64,000 nt of DNA from Gemmatimonadota bacterium (GTDB lineage Bacteria; Gemmatimonadota; Gemmatimonadetes; Gemmatimonadales; GWC2-71-9), in NCBI GenBank assembly GCA_022710485.1, contig JAKLGU010000001.1, positions 124,001 to 188,000 on the forward strand, written 5' to 3'. The notes below the pieces were generated by a model, which saw only the letters and a program-made list of their open reading frames with translations, was not told where the DNA came from and made no database searches. Within the stretch, counting starts at the first letter, position 1. Each line of letters starts with the position of its first letter. Of this stretch, positions 37,657-47,238 are shown piece after piece. The position numbers were made by a program, and so were the translations under genes.

Positions 37657-38621
37657 GCTTTCCCGAGCGGACCGGCCCGGTGGACGTGAGCGTCCTGGTC
37701 CCGGCCAAGGACGAGGCCGAGAACCTCCCCGAGTTCCTGCGGCTCTGCGCGGAGGCGCTCGGGCCCGCGCCGTTCACCTTCGAGGTGGTGGTGGTGGACG
37801 ACGGCTCCCGCGACCGCACCGCGCTGGTGCTCGAGGCGGAGCGGGTGCGGAACACCTTCCTGACGGTCGTGACGCACAACCGGCAGCGCGGGATCGCCGA
37901 CGCGCTCCGCTCCGCCGGCGACGCCGCCCGCGGGGACGTGTTCGTCTTCTATCCGGCCGACCTGCAGTACCTCCCCGAGGACATCCCGGCGCTCGTGGCC
38001 CCCATCCTGGCGGGGCGCGCCGACATCGTGACCGGCACCAAGCAGGGGAAATACGAAAAGGCGTTCGTGTCCCGGATCTACAACACCCTCTGCCGATGGC
38101 TGTTCGGCGTCCGGGTCACGGACCTCAACTCGGTCAAGGCGTACCGCCGCGACGTCATGGCCAACGTGCCGCTCCGCCCCGACTGGCACCGCTACATGGT
38201 CGTGGTGGCCGCTGCGGAGGGCGCGCGCCTCACGTCGCTGCCGGTGCCGCTCTACCCGCGCAAGGCGGGGGTCTCGAAGTTCAACTGGAAGCGGATTCCC
38301 GTCGGCGTGCTGGACCTCCTCTCCGTCTGGTTCCAGCTCCGCTTCGGCCGCAAGCCGCTCCTCTTCTTCGGCGGCATCGGCGCCGCGCTCTTCCTGGTGG
38401 GGTTCCTCGGCGGCGTCGTGGCGCTGGTGCTCCGCTTCGGCTACGGCATCGGCTTCCGGCCGTTGCTCAACCTCGTGGAAACGATGGTCATCAGCGGCAT
38501 CGTGCTCTTCGGCTTCGGGTTTGTGGGCGAGATGATCGCGGGGTTCCGGGAGGACATGCAGGCGCTGAGGCGGGATCTCGCCCGGTTGGCCTCGCCATCC
38601 CAGCGGAGTGACCCGCCATGA
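37653..38621 (+). CDS. Membrane glycosyltransferase, family 2
   Basis: The 322-residue product has a GT-A domain: SVLVPAKDEAENLPEFL, VVVVDDGSRDRT (nucleotide-binding aspartates), GDVFVFYPADLQYLPED and KQGKYEKAFVSRIYNTLCRWLFG. Two C-terminal transmembrane helices follow (about 230-255 and 268-290). The architecture equals polyprenyl-phosphate glycosyltransferases such as ArnC/GtrB, which load a sugar onto undecaprenyl phosphate at the inner membrane. The donor sugar is not clear. ATG 37653 overlaps the rpoN stop. Confidence 0.9.
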   Translation: MSFPERTGPVDVSVLVPAKDEAENLPEFLRLCAEALGPAPFTFEVVVVDDGSRDRTALVLEAERVRNTFLTVVTHNRQRGIADALRSAGDAARGDVFVFYPADLQYLPEDIPALVAPILAGRADIVTGTKQGKYEKAFVSRIYNTLCRWLFGVRVTDLNSVKAYRRDVMANVPLRPDWHRYMVVVAAAEGARLTSLPVPLYPRKAGVSKFNWKRIPVGVLDLLSVWFQLRFGRKPLLFFGGIGAALFLVGFLGGVVALVLRFGYGIGFRPLLNLVETMVISGIVLFGFGFVGEMIAGFREDMQALRRDLARLASPSQRSDPP

Positions 38622-39829
38622 TCGCCCCGAGTGACCGCTCGCGGCAGGCCCTCTTCGCAGTATGCCTGACACTGTCAGCGGTCGGCTGCGGCGGCGACGA
38701 AAGCGGGCCTGGGCCAGCTCCAGGGTCCGTCCCCACCACCGTCGTCGTGACCGGGCCCGGCACGCTTGTACAGGGTGAGAGCGCCCAATTCTCGGCGACC
38801 CTCCTTGACCAGCACGGGGACACGATCACTGAGACGTCGTTCGCCTGGTATTCCCAAGACTCCACGGTGGCCTATGTGTCGCAGCAGGGCCTGGTCACAG
38901 TCAAGAAGCCGGGCTACTGCATCATCTACGCGGCGGCCAAGCCCGTCATCGGCTCAACGCTCATCCTTATATCGGACGCGGCGATAGCAACACGCTTGGT
39001 GGTCGCCGGAAAGCCGTCATCCCTGTCGGTGTTTGGGAACAAGGCCTACATCGGGCTGACCAATTCTGACTCCACTCTCATCTTGGACATCGCCGGAGAG
39101 CGGGTGACCGGTTCCATCCGGACCGGGCCCGGAGGCGTCGCCTTCGACCCGACGGGAACACGTGCGTACTTCGCCCACTCGGACTCAATCTGGGTGCTTG
39201 ACCCTGGCGCCGACACCCTGATTGCGAAGGTCCGGGTCGGTCCATCCCTGCGGATGCCCCTCACGTCCGCGGATGGGCAGACAATCTGGGTGCTATCAAC
39301 GTGGTTTGACCGGCGACAGCTTTACGCCGTGGACGCGGCGACGATGTCGGTGACCGATAGCGTCGCCGTTCCGTTGTCCACCGATCGACTCGTCCTGCAC
39401 CCGGGCCTGAATCGCCTCTACCTCGATGGAGACTACGAGACGGAAGTTCGCGAATACGACGCGAGCACCCTCGACCCGCTGCGGACGTGGAGCCTTGGCG
39501 GACGGCCGAACGGGATGGCGTTTTCTCTCGACGGAACGCGACTCTTCGTCGCCAATGGGCAGAACTGGGTGGACGAGATTCTGCTCTCGAGCGGGGCGGT
39601 GAGCGCACCGAAGCCGCTGCCGGCCGGAGGATTCGACATGGTGCTCTCGCCGGACGGCGCACGCCTCGCAGTCAACGCCGGAGGCTATGTCTTTTTCCTG
39701 TACGCTTCGAACCTGGCATTGGCAAAGACCGTCGTCATCGGCGGAGGCGCAGTCGGCTTGGCCTTCAGGCCCGATGGAGGCCGCCTGCTGGCGATCAACG
39801 TCAACAGCTGGGTCGACTTCATCCGTTGA
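38618..39829 (+). CDS. Beta-propeller lipoprotein with an Ig-like domain (copy 1)
   Basis: The product (403 residues) has a signal peptide with lipobox SAVGC. Residues about 38-120 form a bacterial Ig-like (Big2-type) module (VVVTGPGTLVQGESAQFSATLLDQHGDTI). The rest forms YVTN-type propeller blades: FDPTGTRAYFAHSDSIWVLDP, SLGGRPNGMAFSLDGTRLFVANGQNWVDEI and RPDGGRLLAINVNSWVDFIR. It resembles surface proteins that bind partners through the propeller; no ligand is evident. The next gene is a paralog with the same plan. ATG 38618 overlaps the glycosyltransferase stop. Confidence 0.8.
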   Translation: MIAPSDRSRQALFAVCLTLSAVGCGGDESGPGPAPGSVPTTVVVTGPGTLVQGESAQFSATLLDQHGDTITETSFAWYSQDSTVAYVSQQGLVTVKKPGYCIIYAAAKPVIGSTLILISDAAIATRLVVAGKPSSLSVFGNKAYIGLTNSDSTLILDIAGERVTGSIRTGPGGVAFDPTGTRAYFAHSDSIWVLDPGADTLIAKVRVGPSLRMPLTSADGQTIWVLSTWFDRRQLYAVDAATMSVTDSVAVPLSTDRLVLHPGLNRLYLDGDYETEVREYDASTLDPLRTWSLGGRPNGMAFSLDGTRLFVANGQNWVDEILLSSGAVSAPKPLPAGGFDMVLSPDGARLAVNAGGYVFFLYASNLALAKTVVIGGGAVGLAFRPDGGRLLAINVNSWVDFIR

Positions 39830-39872
39830 TGATCGCCCGCCACACAATCGACTCACAGCGAGAACATCTACC

Positions 39873-41144
39873 ATGAGCATCTCATCCGCCCGCGCCCTTC
39901 AGGCGGCTGCCTCCGACGGAACACTCCGACCGGTGACACCGTTCCGTCGGCTTGTGCTGTGCTGCGGCCTGTGCTCCGCGGTGGCGCTGGGGTGCAGCGA
40001 TGCTGAGGCGCCGACACCGCCGCCTGAGCCGCAGCCGGTGGCAATCGTCCTCTCGGCACCCGACAGCGTGCTGACCCGCGGCGAGGTGGTGCAATTCACG
40101 GCCACGCTCCTCGACTCCACGGGGGCACCAATCTCCGGTGGGAGTTTCGCCTGGAGTTCGCTGTACCCGGCGATCGCGAGCGTCGCCAGCGGTGGCAACG
40201 CCGTCGGCGTTGACGTCGGCGATACCCGCATCATCGTGACGGCCAGCGGGCTCACCGCCTCCGCGCCGTTGCAGGTCCGCGATACCGTCATTTCTCGGCG
40301 GGTCGACTTCCGCCCCTGGACACCGTTCGGATTGGCGGTGCGCGGATCGAGGGCGCTGATCACCCTTCTCGATGTCGATTCTGTGGTCAGAATTGAGCTA
40401 CCTGGATTTACCACGAGCGGCGACGCCGCCACTGGACAGTACCCGACCGGGATCGCCTTCAGCCCGAGCGGGGCAAGGGCGTATGTGGCCAACCAAGATG
40501 GGCTGCTCACCGTCCTCGATCCCGCCACGATGTCGGTCGTTGATACGGCGCGGTATCGGGGCGGATTGACCGCTGTCCTCGCCACCGAGACTGACAGGAT
40601 TTGGGTGACGATCGGGGACAGAGATACCTTGTACTCGCTCGATCCCGTGACGCTGCAGGTTCTCGACAGCGGGAAGACTGCCACCGGCCCGAATTGGATC
40701 GTCAAGAGCCCGACGCTTCCGCGCTTGTACGTCAACGGAAGCGCCTCCGGTGCGGTCTACGAGTTGAATTCCCAAACGCTGGATTCGATTCGCGGGTGGA
40801 GTCTTGGGGGTGCGCCGCAGGGGATGGCCATCTCTGCCGACGGGGCCACGCTCTATGTTGCCAATGAAGGCGGCTGGTTGGACCGCATCGCCCTCGGTTC
40901 CGGGGTGGTGGCTCCCCGTACTCCCCTCGATGATGCCGCGTTCGGCCTGGCGCTTTCTCCCGACGGGTCGCGGGTGGCAACATGCGGCGGATTTGGGGGG
41001 AGGGTGACCCTGCTGAGCACGCTCACCCTCTCGACGATTCAGACGTACCTTGCCACCGGCGTCGCGCGTCGATTGGAGTTCACGGCGGACGGAACTCACC
41101 TCATCATGACGAACGAGGCGGGTTGGGTGTACTACATCCGTTGA
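39873..41144 (+). CDS. Beta-propeller lipoprotein with an Ig-like domain (copy 2)
   Basis: This 423-residue protein repeats the plan of its upstream neighbour: signal and lipobox VALGC, an Ig-like module (LSAPDSVLTRGEVVQFTATLLDSTGAPI), then propeller blades (FSPSGARAYVANQDGLLTVLDPATMSVVDT, SLGGAPQGMAISADGATLYVANEGGWLDRI). It ends in EAGWVYYIR, like the SWVDFIR of copy 1. The two are tandem duplicates that have diverged. Its stop overlaps the TTG start of the next glycosyltransferase, so it belongs to the same operon. Function unknown. Confidence 0.8.
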   Translation: MSISSARALQAAASDGTLRPVTPFRRLVLCCGLCSAVALGCSDAEAPTPPPEPQPVAIVLSAPDSVLTRGEVVQFTATLLDSTGAPISGGSFAWSSLYPAIASVASGGNAVGVDVGDTRIIVTASGLTASAPLQVRDTVISRRVDFRPWTPFGLAVRGSRALITLLDVDSVVRIELPGFTTSGDAATGQYPTGIAFSPSGARAYVANQDGLLTVLDPATMSVVDTARYRGGLTAVLATETDRIWVTIGDRDTLYSLDPVTLQVLDSGKTATGPNWIVKSPTLPRLYVNGSASGAVYELNSQTLDSIRGWSLGGAPQGMAISADGATLYVANEGGWLDRIALGSGVVAPRTPLDDAAFGLALSPDGSRVATCGGFGGRVTLLSTLTLSTIQTYLATGVARRLEFTADGTHLIMTNEAGWVYYIR

Positions 41145-42334
41145 AGATCCTCCTCGTCACCCACAACTTCCCCCGCCATGCCGACGACATGGCGGGGGCG
41201 TTTCTGCTGGCGCTGGCGCGCGGACAGCAGGCGCTCGGGCACGAGGTCCGGGTCCTCGCACCGCACGGCCCCGGCCTGGCGGAACGGGAAGTCGTGGGCG
41301 GTGTCGAGGTGACGCGGTACCGGTACGGAAGCGAGGCACAGGAGACGCTCGCCTATGCCGGCACGATGCACGAGCAGGCGCTCCGCTCCTGGCCCGCCCG
41401 CTGGCGCCTGCTCCAGTTCATCCGCGCAAGCCGGCACGCCCTGCGCCGGGAATGCGCCCGCTTCCGGCCTGACGTGCTGCACGTGAACTGGTGGGTCCCC
41501 GGCGGCTTCGCTTTCTGGCCCGGCAACGCCTCGAGCGTGCCGGTGGTGCTCACCTCGCACGGCACCGACCTCTTCCTCCTCGACCGCTTTCCGGTTGCGC
41601 GCGGCGTGGCCGGCCCGATCTTCCGCGCCGCCGCGCAGGTGACCGTCATCTCCAGCCCCCTCGTCCAGCGGGTCGCCCAACTCGGCGTCCCGGCCGGCCG
41701 CGTCACCGTGCTGCCGATGCCCGTCAGCGCGGAGCGGTTCGCCGCCCCGCTGCACAACGTGCGGGACGCCGGCCGGCTGCTGTTCGTCGGCAGGCTGATC
41801 GAGCGGAAAGGCGCAGAGTACGCGATTCGGGCCGTGGCGGAGCTCAGAGGGCGGGGCAGGGCGGCTCGCCTGACCGTCATCGGAGACGGGCCTGAGCGCA
41901 CCGCGCTGGCCTCCCTGGTCGAGGGACTCCACCTGCGGGATGCGGTGGACCTGGTCGGCGCCCTCCCGCACGACGCCGTCGCGGAGCACTTCCGGACCGC
42001 GAGCGTGCTCCTCATGCCGGCGGTGACCGACTGGAAGGGAGAGCAGGAGGGGTTCGGGATGGTCCTCGTGGAGGCGATGGCGAGCGACCTGCCTGTCGTG
42101 GCCACCCGAAGCGGGGGCATCCCGGACGTCGTCACCGACGGGACGACCGGGCTCCTCGTCCCGGAACGGGACGCCGGCGCGCTCGCGGCCGCCGCCGCGC
42201 GCCTGCTCGACGATCCCGCGCTTGCCGGGCGCCTGGCCGCCGCCGCGCGTGCCGACCTCGACGCCCGCTTCTCCCCCGACGCGATCGCGGCGGGGTTCGA
42301 TGGCGTCTACCGTCGCGCGATGGAGGCGGCATGA
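41141..42334 (+). CDS. Glycosyltransferase family 4
   Basis: TTG 41141 overlaps the previous stop and starts LKILLVTHNFPRHADDMAGAFL, the expected N-terminus of GT-B enzymes. The family 4 signature is complete: LTSHGTDLFLLDRFP, LLFVGRLIERKGAEYAIRAV, VIGDGPERTAL and EGFGMVLVEAMASDLPVVATRSGGIPDVV, the last containing the E-x7-E motif. It transfers a sugar from a nucleotide donor to a lipid or glycan acceptor in the cytoplasm. It lies with other glycan genes after the propeller lipoproteins; acceptor and donor cannot be read from sequence. Confidence 0.92.
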   Translation: MKILLVTHNFPRHADDMAGAFLLALARGQQALGHEVRVLAPHGPGLAEREVVGGVEVTRYRYGSEAQETLAYAGTMHEQALRSWPARWRLLQFIRASRHALRRECARFRPDVLHVNWWVPGGFAFWPGNASSVPVVLTSHGTDLFLLDRFPVARGVAGPIFRAAAQVTVISSPLVQRVAQLGVPAGRVTVLPMPVSAERFAAPLHNVRDAGRLLFVGRLIERKGAEYAIRAVAELRGRGRAARLTVIGDGPERTALASLVEGLHLRDAVDLVGALPHDAVAEHFRTASVLLMPAVTDWKGEQEGFGMVLVEAMASDLPVVATRSGGIPDVVTDGTTGLLVPERDAGALAAAAARLLDDPALAGRLAAAARADLDARFSPDAIAAGFDGVYRRAMEAA

Positions 42335-43272
42335 GCCCCGCGCTCCACCAGTGGCTCCGCCGAGGTCTCCAGGTGGCGGGGCTCACTGCCGCCGCCTGGT
42401 ACCTGGTGCACACGGGGGAGGCCCATCGAGCCGAACTGGCAGCGGTCCCGGTGACGCTGCGCCTCCTCCCGCTTCTCCTGGCGTCGGCGCTCACGGTCGC
42501 TACCTGGTTCCTCCTGGTACGGACCTGGGCGTGGAGCCTTCGGTGGTGGGGGCAGTCGCTGCCGATGCTCACCGCCGTGCGCATCTGGTTCATCACCAAC
42601 CTGAGCCGGTTCGTCCCCGGCGGCATCTGGCAGTTCGCCCACATCTCGGCCGAGGCGCTCGGCGCGCGGATCAGCCCGGTGGCCGCCACCGGGGCCATCC
42701 TCTTCCAGCAGCTCGTTCTGCTCGGCACCGGTATCGCGCTTACCGTCTCGCTCGCGCCGGTGCTCCCCACCGCCGTGACGGGCACCACCGACCCGGTGCT
42801 CGCCCTCGGGCTGACCTCGCTCGGCGTCGTTGCCGCCATTATTTTGCTCCCCGTTGCCGCGCCGACGCTGGAGCGGTGGAGCAGCAGGCTCCTCAGGCGG
42901 GAAATCCGGTGGCCCACGCCCTCGCGGCGGGAGATGACCCGGTACGTCGGGACGCTGGTGCTTCCCTGGATCGCCTACGGCGTGGCCTTCTGGGGGTTCG
43001 GGCTGGCACTGCTGGGAGACGCCGCCCCGCGAGTGCTGCCGGCCGCGGCCGCCTTCATCGGGAGCTATGTGGCGGGGATCATCGCCGTCTTCGCCCCCGG
43101 CGGACTCGGCGTGCGTGAGGCCGCGATGGTCGTCCTCCTGTCGCCGATCACGGGCCCCGCGCCCGCACTGCTGCTCGCCGTCGCCTCCCGCCTCTGGCTC
43201 GTGGCGCTCGAGATCCTCACCGCGCTCGGCGTGCTCGTGTGGCACCGCAGGGGCGTCCCCTCGTCGGAGTGA
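42331..43272 (+). CDS. UPF0104 / LPG-synthase-type transmembrane protein
   Basis: The 313-residue integral membrane protein has about eight helices and the family features NLSRFVPGGIWQFAHISAEALG, ATGAILFQQLVLL and AVFAPGGLGVREAAMVVLL. These are typical of the flippase-like half of lysylphosphatidylglycerol synthases and of UPF0104 proteins seen beside glycosyltransferases. It may move a lipid-linked intermediate across the membrane, a role suggested by neighbours rather than by motif. It overlaps the upstream gene by 4 bp. Confidence 0.85.
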   Translation: MSPALHQWLRRGLQVAGLTAAAWYLVHTGEAHRAELAAVPVTLRLLPLLLASALTVATWFLLVRTWAWSLRWWGQSLPMLTAVRIWFITNLSRFVPGGIWQFAHISAEALGARISPVAATGAILFQQLVLLGTGIALTVSLAPVLPTAVTGTTDPVLALGLTSLGVVAAIILLPVAAPTLERWSSRLLRREIRWPTPSRREMTRYVGTLVLPWIAYGVAFWGFGLALLGDAAPRVLPAAAAFIGSYVAGIIAVFAPGGLGVREAAMVVLLSPITGPAPALLLAVASRLWLVALEILTALGVLVWHRRGVPSSE

Positions 43273-43281
43273 CCTGAGCCC

Positions 43282-45609
43282 ATGCTTTCGCGAATGACCC
43301 AGCGCTTCCCCGTCCTCACCGCGGCCGGCCTGTACACGGCGGCGGTGGCACTGGCCTTCCTGCCATTCTTCCGCGGCCAGTTTCTCGTCAACGCGATGAG
43401 CGACGCCCGGACCGGGTTTCCGGGTCGGGAACTCGCGGCCGCTTACTACCACGCCAACGGCGGCATCCTCCAGTGGATGCCGTACACCTTCGGCGGGATG
43501 CCGTTCCTCGCCAACACCGGCAACGGCGACACCTTCTACCCGACCTTCCTGCTCCGGCTGGTGCTGTCGCCGGACGCCGGCGTCTCGCTCGGCTTCATGA
43601 TCCATCTCGTGCTGGCCGGCCTCTTCATGTTCCTGTTCCTGCGCGCGCTCAAGCTGGACTGGGGCGCGGCGTTCACCGGAGGCGCCGCCTACCTGATGAG
43701 CGGCCAGATCGTGTCCCTGGTCAGCCCGGGGCACGACGGCAAGCTCTTCGTGAGCGCCCTCCTTCCGCTGGCGCTCTATTTCCTGTACAAGGGCGTCACC
43801 ACCGCCTCCTGGCGGAACTACGTCGGGTTCGGCGTCACGGTGGGGCTCTCGCTCATCACGCCGCACGTGCAACTGACCTACTACCTCCTCATGGCCGCCG
43901 GCTTCTGGTGGTTCTACCTGGTGTTCCTGAGCGGAGAACGCCCGGCCGGCTCCTCGTGGGCGGGGAGCGCCGCGCTTTTCGCCGGCGCGCTCGTGCTCGG
44001 CTTCGCGCTCGCCGCGATCCAGTTGATGCCCTTCTTCGAGTACATCCAGTACTCCCCGCGCGGCGCGGAGGGAAGCAGCAGCACCGGGTACGAGTACGGC
44101 ACGGGGTGGTCGATGCCGCCGGAAGAAATTCTCGGAACGCTGTGGCCCGCCTTCATGGGCAACCTCCGCGACTACTGGGGCCGCAACCCCTTCAAGCTGC
44201 ACAGCGACTACATCGGCGTGGCGACGCTCATCCTGGCCAGCTTCGGATTCCTGCTCGAGGGGCGGCGGCGGCTCGCCTGGTTCTTCGTCTTCCTGATCGT
44301 GTACGGCCTGCTCTTCGCCTTCGGCGGGTACACCCCGTTCTACCACATTCCGTACGCCGTCCTGCCGGGCATCAGCAAGACCCGCGTGCCCTCCATGATC
44401 TTCTTCCTCGTCTCGTTCAGCGCTGCGGCGCTCGCCGCCATGGGCGTGCAGGCGCTCGTGCAGCTCGACGACGCCGTCCGCCGCCGGCGGCTGATCTGGC
44501 TGGCCGGCGGGCTCGGCGTCCTGACCCTGCTGGCGGTTGGGGGAGGATTCCAGCCGATCATGAAGGCGATGGCCGACCCGCAGCGCTTCGGCGGTGTCAT
44601 TACCAACTACCCGAATTTCCGGATTGACGCCGTCCGGGTGCTCCTGTTCGGCCTGCTCGCCGCCGGGCTCCTCTGGCGCCGGTTCCCGCAGGCCACCTGG
44701 GGGCTCGCGCTCGGCGGGCTGGTGCTGCTCGACCTCTGGACCGTCGAGCGGCAGTTCATCCAGTGGACGCCGCCGGCGTCGCAGAGCTTCGCGGCCGACG
44801 GCGTGGTGCAGGCGGTCCAGGGTGACTCGACCGTCTTCCGGGTCCTGCCGTACGGCGTGTACGACGAGAACCGCAACTACCTCATGACCCACCGGATCCG
44901 GTCCGTGTTGGGCTACAACGGCCAGGAGCTCCACCGGTACGACGAGCTCCTCGGCGGCAAGAACGAATGGAAGAACATCGGGAGCCCGAGCATCTGGCGG
45001 CTGCTGGCCGTGAAGTACGTCGTGCTGCCGCAGGAGATCGAGGGCGCCAGCCTGACGAAGATCGCTGGACCGGTGCCGACTCACGACGGGCAGCAGGCGT
45101 ACGTGTACCGCTACGAGGATGCGCAGCCCTTCGCGTCGCTGGTCCCGATGGCCATCAAGACGCCCGAGGAGCAGATCATCCCGACGCTGGCCGACCCGCG
45201 CTTCGACGGGCGGCGCTTCGTGCTGGTGTCGCCCGACGCCCCGGTCGGAATTACGACTCCGACGGGACCGGCGGACATCATCCCCGACCCGGTCACCACC
45301 GTGCAGCCGAGGGAAGGCCAGTACCGGTTTACCCTGGGGGCGCCGGCCGCGGCAGACGCCTTCCTCTCGGTGTCGGAAAACTGGTACCCGGACTGGCACG
45401 CCACGGTGGACGGCAAGCCCGCGGAGGTGGTGCGCGCGCAATTCTCGCTCATGGCCGTGCCAGTGCCCGCGGGCGCCAAGCAGGTCGAGCTGACCTTCGC
45501 CTCGGCGGCGTACCGGAAGGGGAAGGCCGTCACCTTCGCCATCCTCGGCCTGCTGACGCTGCTCCTCCTCGTGGACGGGGCGGCACGGCTCCGGAGGCCC
45601 CGTGGCTGA
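43282..45609 (+). CDS. YfhO-family membrane protein
   Basis: The 775-residue product has about 12-14 hydrophobic segments followed by a roughly 250-residue exported C-terminal domain and a last helix (FAILGLLTLLLLVDG). Early motifs include GRELAAAYYHANGGILQWMPYTFGGMPFLAN and GHDGKLFVSALLPLALYFLYKG, and later NWYPDWHATVDGKPAEVVRAQ, all of YfhO type. YfhO is a GT-C-like family linked to glycosylation of lipoteichoic acids in Firmicutes; here a role in glycan transfer outside the inner membrane is likely. It ends inside the next glycosyltransferase gene. Confidence 0.88.
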   Translation: MLSRMTQRFPVLTAAGLYTAAVALAFLPFFRGQFLVNAMSDARTGFPGRELAAAYYHANGGILQWMPYTFGGMPFLANTGNGDTFYPTFLLRLVLSPDAGVSLGFMIHLVLAGLFMFLFLRALKLDWGAAFTGGAAYLMSGQIVSLVSPGHDGKLFVSALLPLALYFLYKGVTTASWRNYVGFGVTVGLSLITPHVQLTYYLLMAAGFWWFYLVFLSGERPAGSSWAGSAALFAGALVLGFALAAIQLMPFFEYIQYSPRGAEGSSSTGYEYGTGWSMPPEEILGTLWPAFMGNLRDYWGRNPFKLHSDYIGVATLILASFGFLLEGRRRLAWFFVFLIVYGLLFAFGGYTPFYHIPYAVLPGISKTRVPSMIFFLVSFSAAALAAMGVQALVQLDDAVRRRRLIWLAGGLGVLTLLAVGGGFQPIMKAMADPQRFGGVITNYPNFRIDAVRVLLFGLLAAGLLWRRFPQATWGLALGGLVLLDLWTVERQFIQWTPPASQSFAADGVVQAVQGDSTVFRVLPYGVYDENRNYLMTHRIRSVLGYNGQELHRYDELLGGKNEWKNIGSPSIWRLLAVKYVVLPQEIEGASLTKIAGPVPTHDGQQAYVYRYEDAQPFASLVPMAIKTPEEQIIPTLADPRFDGRRFVLVSPDAPVGITTPTGPADIIPDPVTTVQPREGQYRFTLGAPAAADAFLSVSENWYPDWHATVDGKPAEVVRAQFSLMAVPVPAGAKQVELTFASAAYRKGKAVTFAILGLLTLLLLVDGAARLRRPRG

Positions 45610-46321
45610 GCGCGTCCTGGTCGTCATCCCGACCTACAACGAGATCAAGAACCTCTCGCAGATCGTCCCGGAAGCCCTGCGGCAGGACCCCCGCATCGAG
45701 GTCCTTGTGGTGGACGACGGCTCGCCCGACGGGACGGGGGCGCTCGCCGACCGGATGGGGGAGGAAGATCCCCGCATCCATTGCCTGCACCGGACGGCCA
45801 AGGAGGGCCTGGGCAAGGCGTACCTCGCCGGGTTCCGCTGGGCGCTGGAGCGGGACTACGACTTCATCTTCGAGATGGACGCCGACTTCTCGCACGACCC
45901 GAAGTACCTGCCGACCTTCCTGGGGGCCATCGAGGACGCCGACGTCGTCATCGGGTCGCGGTACAAGACGGGGGTGAACGTCATCAACTGGCCGATGAGC
46001 CGGCTGCTGCTGTCGTATGGAGCCAACCTTTACGCCCACTGGATTACCGGACTGCCGCTCACCGACTCCACGGGCGGCTTCAAGTGCTTTCGCAGGGAGG
46101 TTCTCGCGACACTTGAACTCGACCGGGTCCGCTCCAATGGCTACTCCTTCCAGATCGAGATGAGCTTCCGGGCCTGGAAGCGCGGCTTCCGGCTCAAGGA
46201 GATCCCCATCGTCTTCGTGGACCGGGTGGAGGGGCAGAGCAAGATGAACAAGCGGATCGTCCGGGAAGCCATCTGGATGGTCTGGTGGCTTCGGCTGCGT
46301 TCCATGGTGGGGAAGCTGTGA
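45602..46321 (+). CDS. Dpm1-type polyprenyl-phosphate mannosyltransferase
   Basis: The 239-residue GT2 enzyme without a membrane domain reads VLVVIPTYNEIKNLSQIV, VLVVDDGSPDGTGALADRM, GLGKAYLAGFRWALERDYDFIFEMDADFSHDPKYL and GSRYKTGVNVINWPMSRLLLSYGANLYA. STGGFKCFRREVL completes the pattern of dolichyl/polyprenyl-phosphate mannose synthases. It probably provides a lipid-linked hexose to the YfhO-like enzyme encoded just upstream, with which it overlaps by 8 bp. GTG is the start codon. Confidence 0.92.
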   Translation: MAERVLVVIPTYNEIKNLSQIVPEALRQDPRIEVLVVDDGSPDGTGALADRMGEEDPRIHCLHRTAKEGLGKAYLAGFRWALERDYDFIFEMDADFSHDPKYLPTFLGAIEDADVVIGSRYKTGVNVINWPMSRLLLSYGANLYAHWITGLPLTDSTGGFKCFRREVLATLELDRVRSNGYSFQIEMSFRAWKRGFRLKEIPIVFVDRVEGQSKMNKRIVREAIWMVWWLRLRSMVGKL

Positions 46322-47142
46322 GCGGCGCCAGCTTCTACAAGATGTCCGGCTCGGGCAACGACTTCGTCATGCTCGACGGGCGCCAGACCACTCCCGCCGA
46401 CTGGCCGGCGGAGCGAATCCGGGCGGTCTGCGACCGGCGGGACGGGGTCGGGGCGGACGGCCTCCTCATCCTGACGCCGGAGGCCCCGGGGACCGTCCGG
46501 ATGACCTTCTGGAACTGCGACGGGAGCCCCGCCAACATGTGCGGGAACGCCGCCCTCTGCAGCACCCGCCTGGCCACCCACCTGAAGATGGTACCCACGG
46601 CAGGGATGACCCTCGCCACGGGCGCAGGGCCGTTCCCGACCCGCTGCGTGGGCGACGGAGACCTGGCGGAGCTCAACCTGCCCGACTTCGACCTCCCGGC
46701 GGAGGTGCCGGGCATGGCCTTGGCCCCCGGCGAGCTGTGGATCCGGAAGGCCGTGGTGGGGGTCGAACACCTGGTAACGCGGGTGGCCGACCTGGAGGGG
46801 TTCGACCTCCCGGCCCGTGGGCGGGAGCAGCGCTTCCACCCGGCCATCGCCCCGAAGGGGGCCAACGCCAACTTCGTGGGGCAGCCCGACACCCCCGGCG
46901 GGCCGTGGCGGATCCGGACCTACGAGCGTGGGGTCGAAGGAGAGACACTGGCCTGCGGCACCGGGACGGTGGCGGCCGCCGTGGCCCTGGCCGCCCTTGG
47001 CGAGGCCAGCTTGCCGATGACGCTCCTCTCCCGAAGCGGCCGCGAGCTGACGGTGAGGGCCACAGTGGAGGGGGGCAGGGCCGTCGATGTCTGGCTCCGG
47101 GGTGAAGCCCGGCTGGTCTTCACCGGAGTTCTGGGGTCCTAG
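46318..47142 (+). CDS. dapF: Diaminopimelate epimerase
   Basis: DapF interconverts LL- and meso-diaminopimelate for lysine and peptidoglycan. The 274-residue protein has FYKMSGSGNDFVMLDG, the first catalytic cysteine in NMCGNAALC and the second in LACGTGTVAAAVA. The two symmetric halves and length are standard. GTG 46318 overlaps the glycosyltransferase stop. It is the last gene of the long envelope operon, just left of the AT-rich gap containing dif. Confidence 0.96.
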   Translation: MSGASFYKMSGSGNDFVMLDGRQTTPADWPAERIRAVCDRRDGVGADGLLILTPEAPGTVRMTFWNCDGSPANMCGNAALCSTRLATHLKMVPTAGMTLATGAGPFPTRCVGDGDLAELNLPDFDLPAEVPGMALAPGELWIRKAVVGVEHLVTRVADLEGFDLPARGREQRFHPAIAPKGANANFVGQPDTPGGPWRIRTYERGVEGETLACGTGTVAAAVALAALGEASLPMTLLSRSGRELTVRATVEGGRAVDVWLRGEARLVFTGVLGS

Positions 47143-47238
47143 CGGCTCCCCGGAGGCGTCTTTCCCACCTGATTCGATAGTATTCTAACTCGTTCCCCCA
47201 AAACAGATTACAGCGACAGCGTCCGGCAGGGGAGCCAC

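Noticed and set aside
42307-45627. An open frame of over 1,100 codons on the minus strand opposite the flippase-like and YfhO genes
   Set aside because: Its product is rich in Arg, Glu, Gln and His without motifs, a typical shadow in GC-rich DNA; the plus-strand proteins have clear families and coupled starts.
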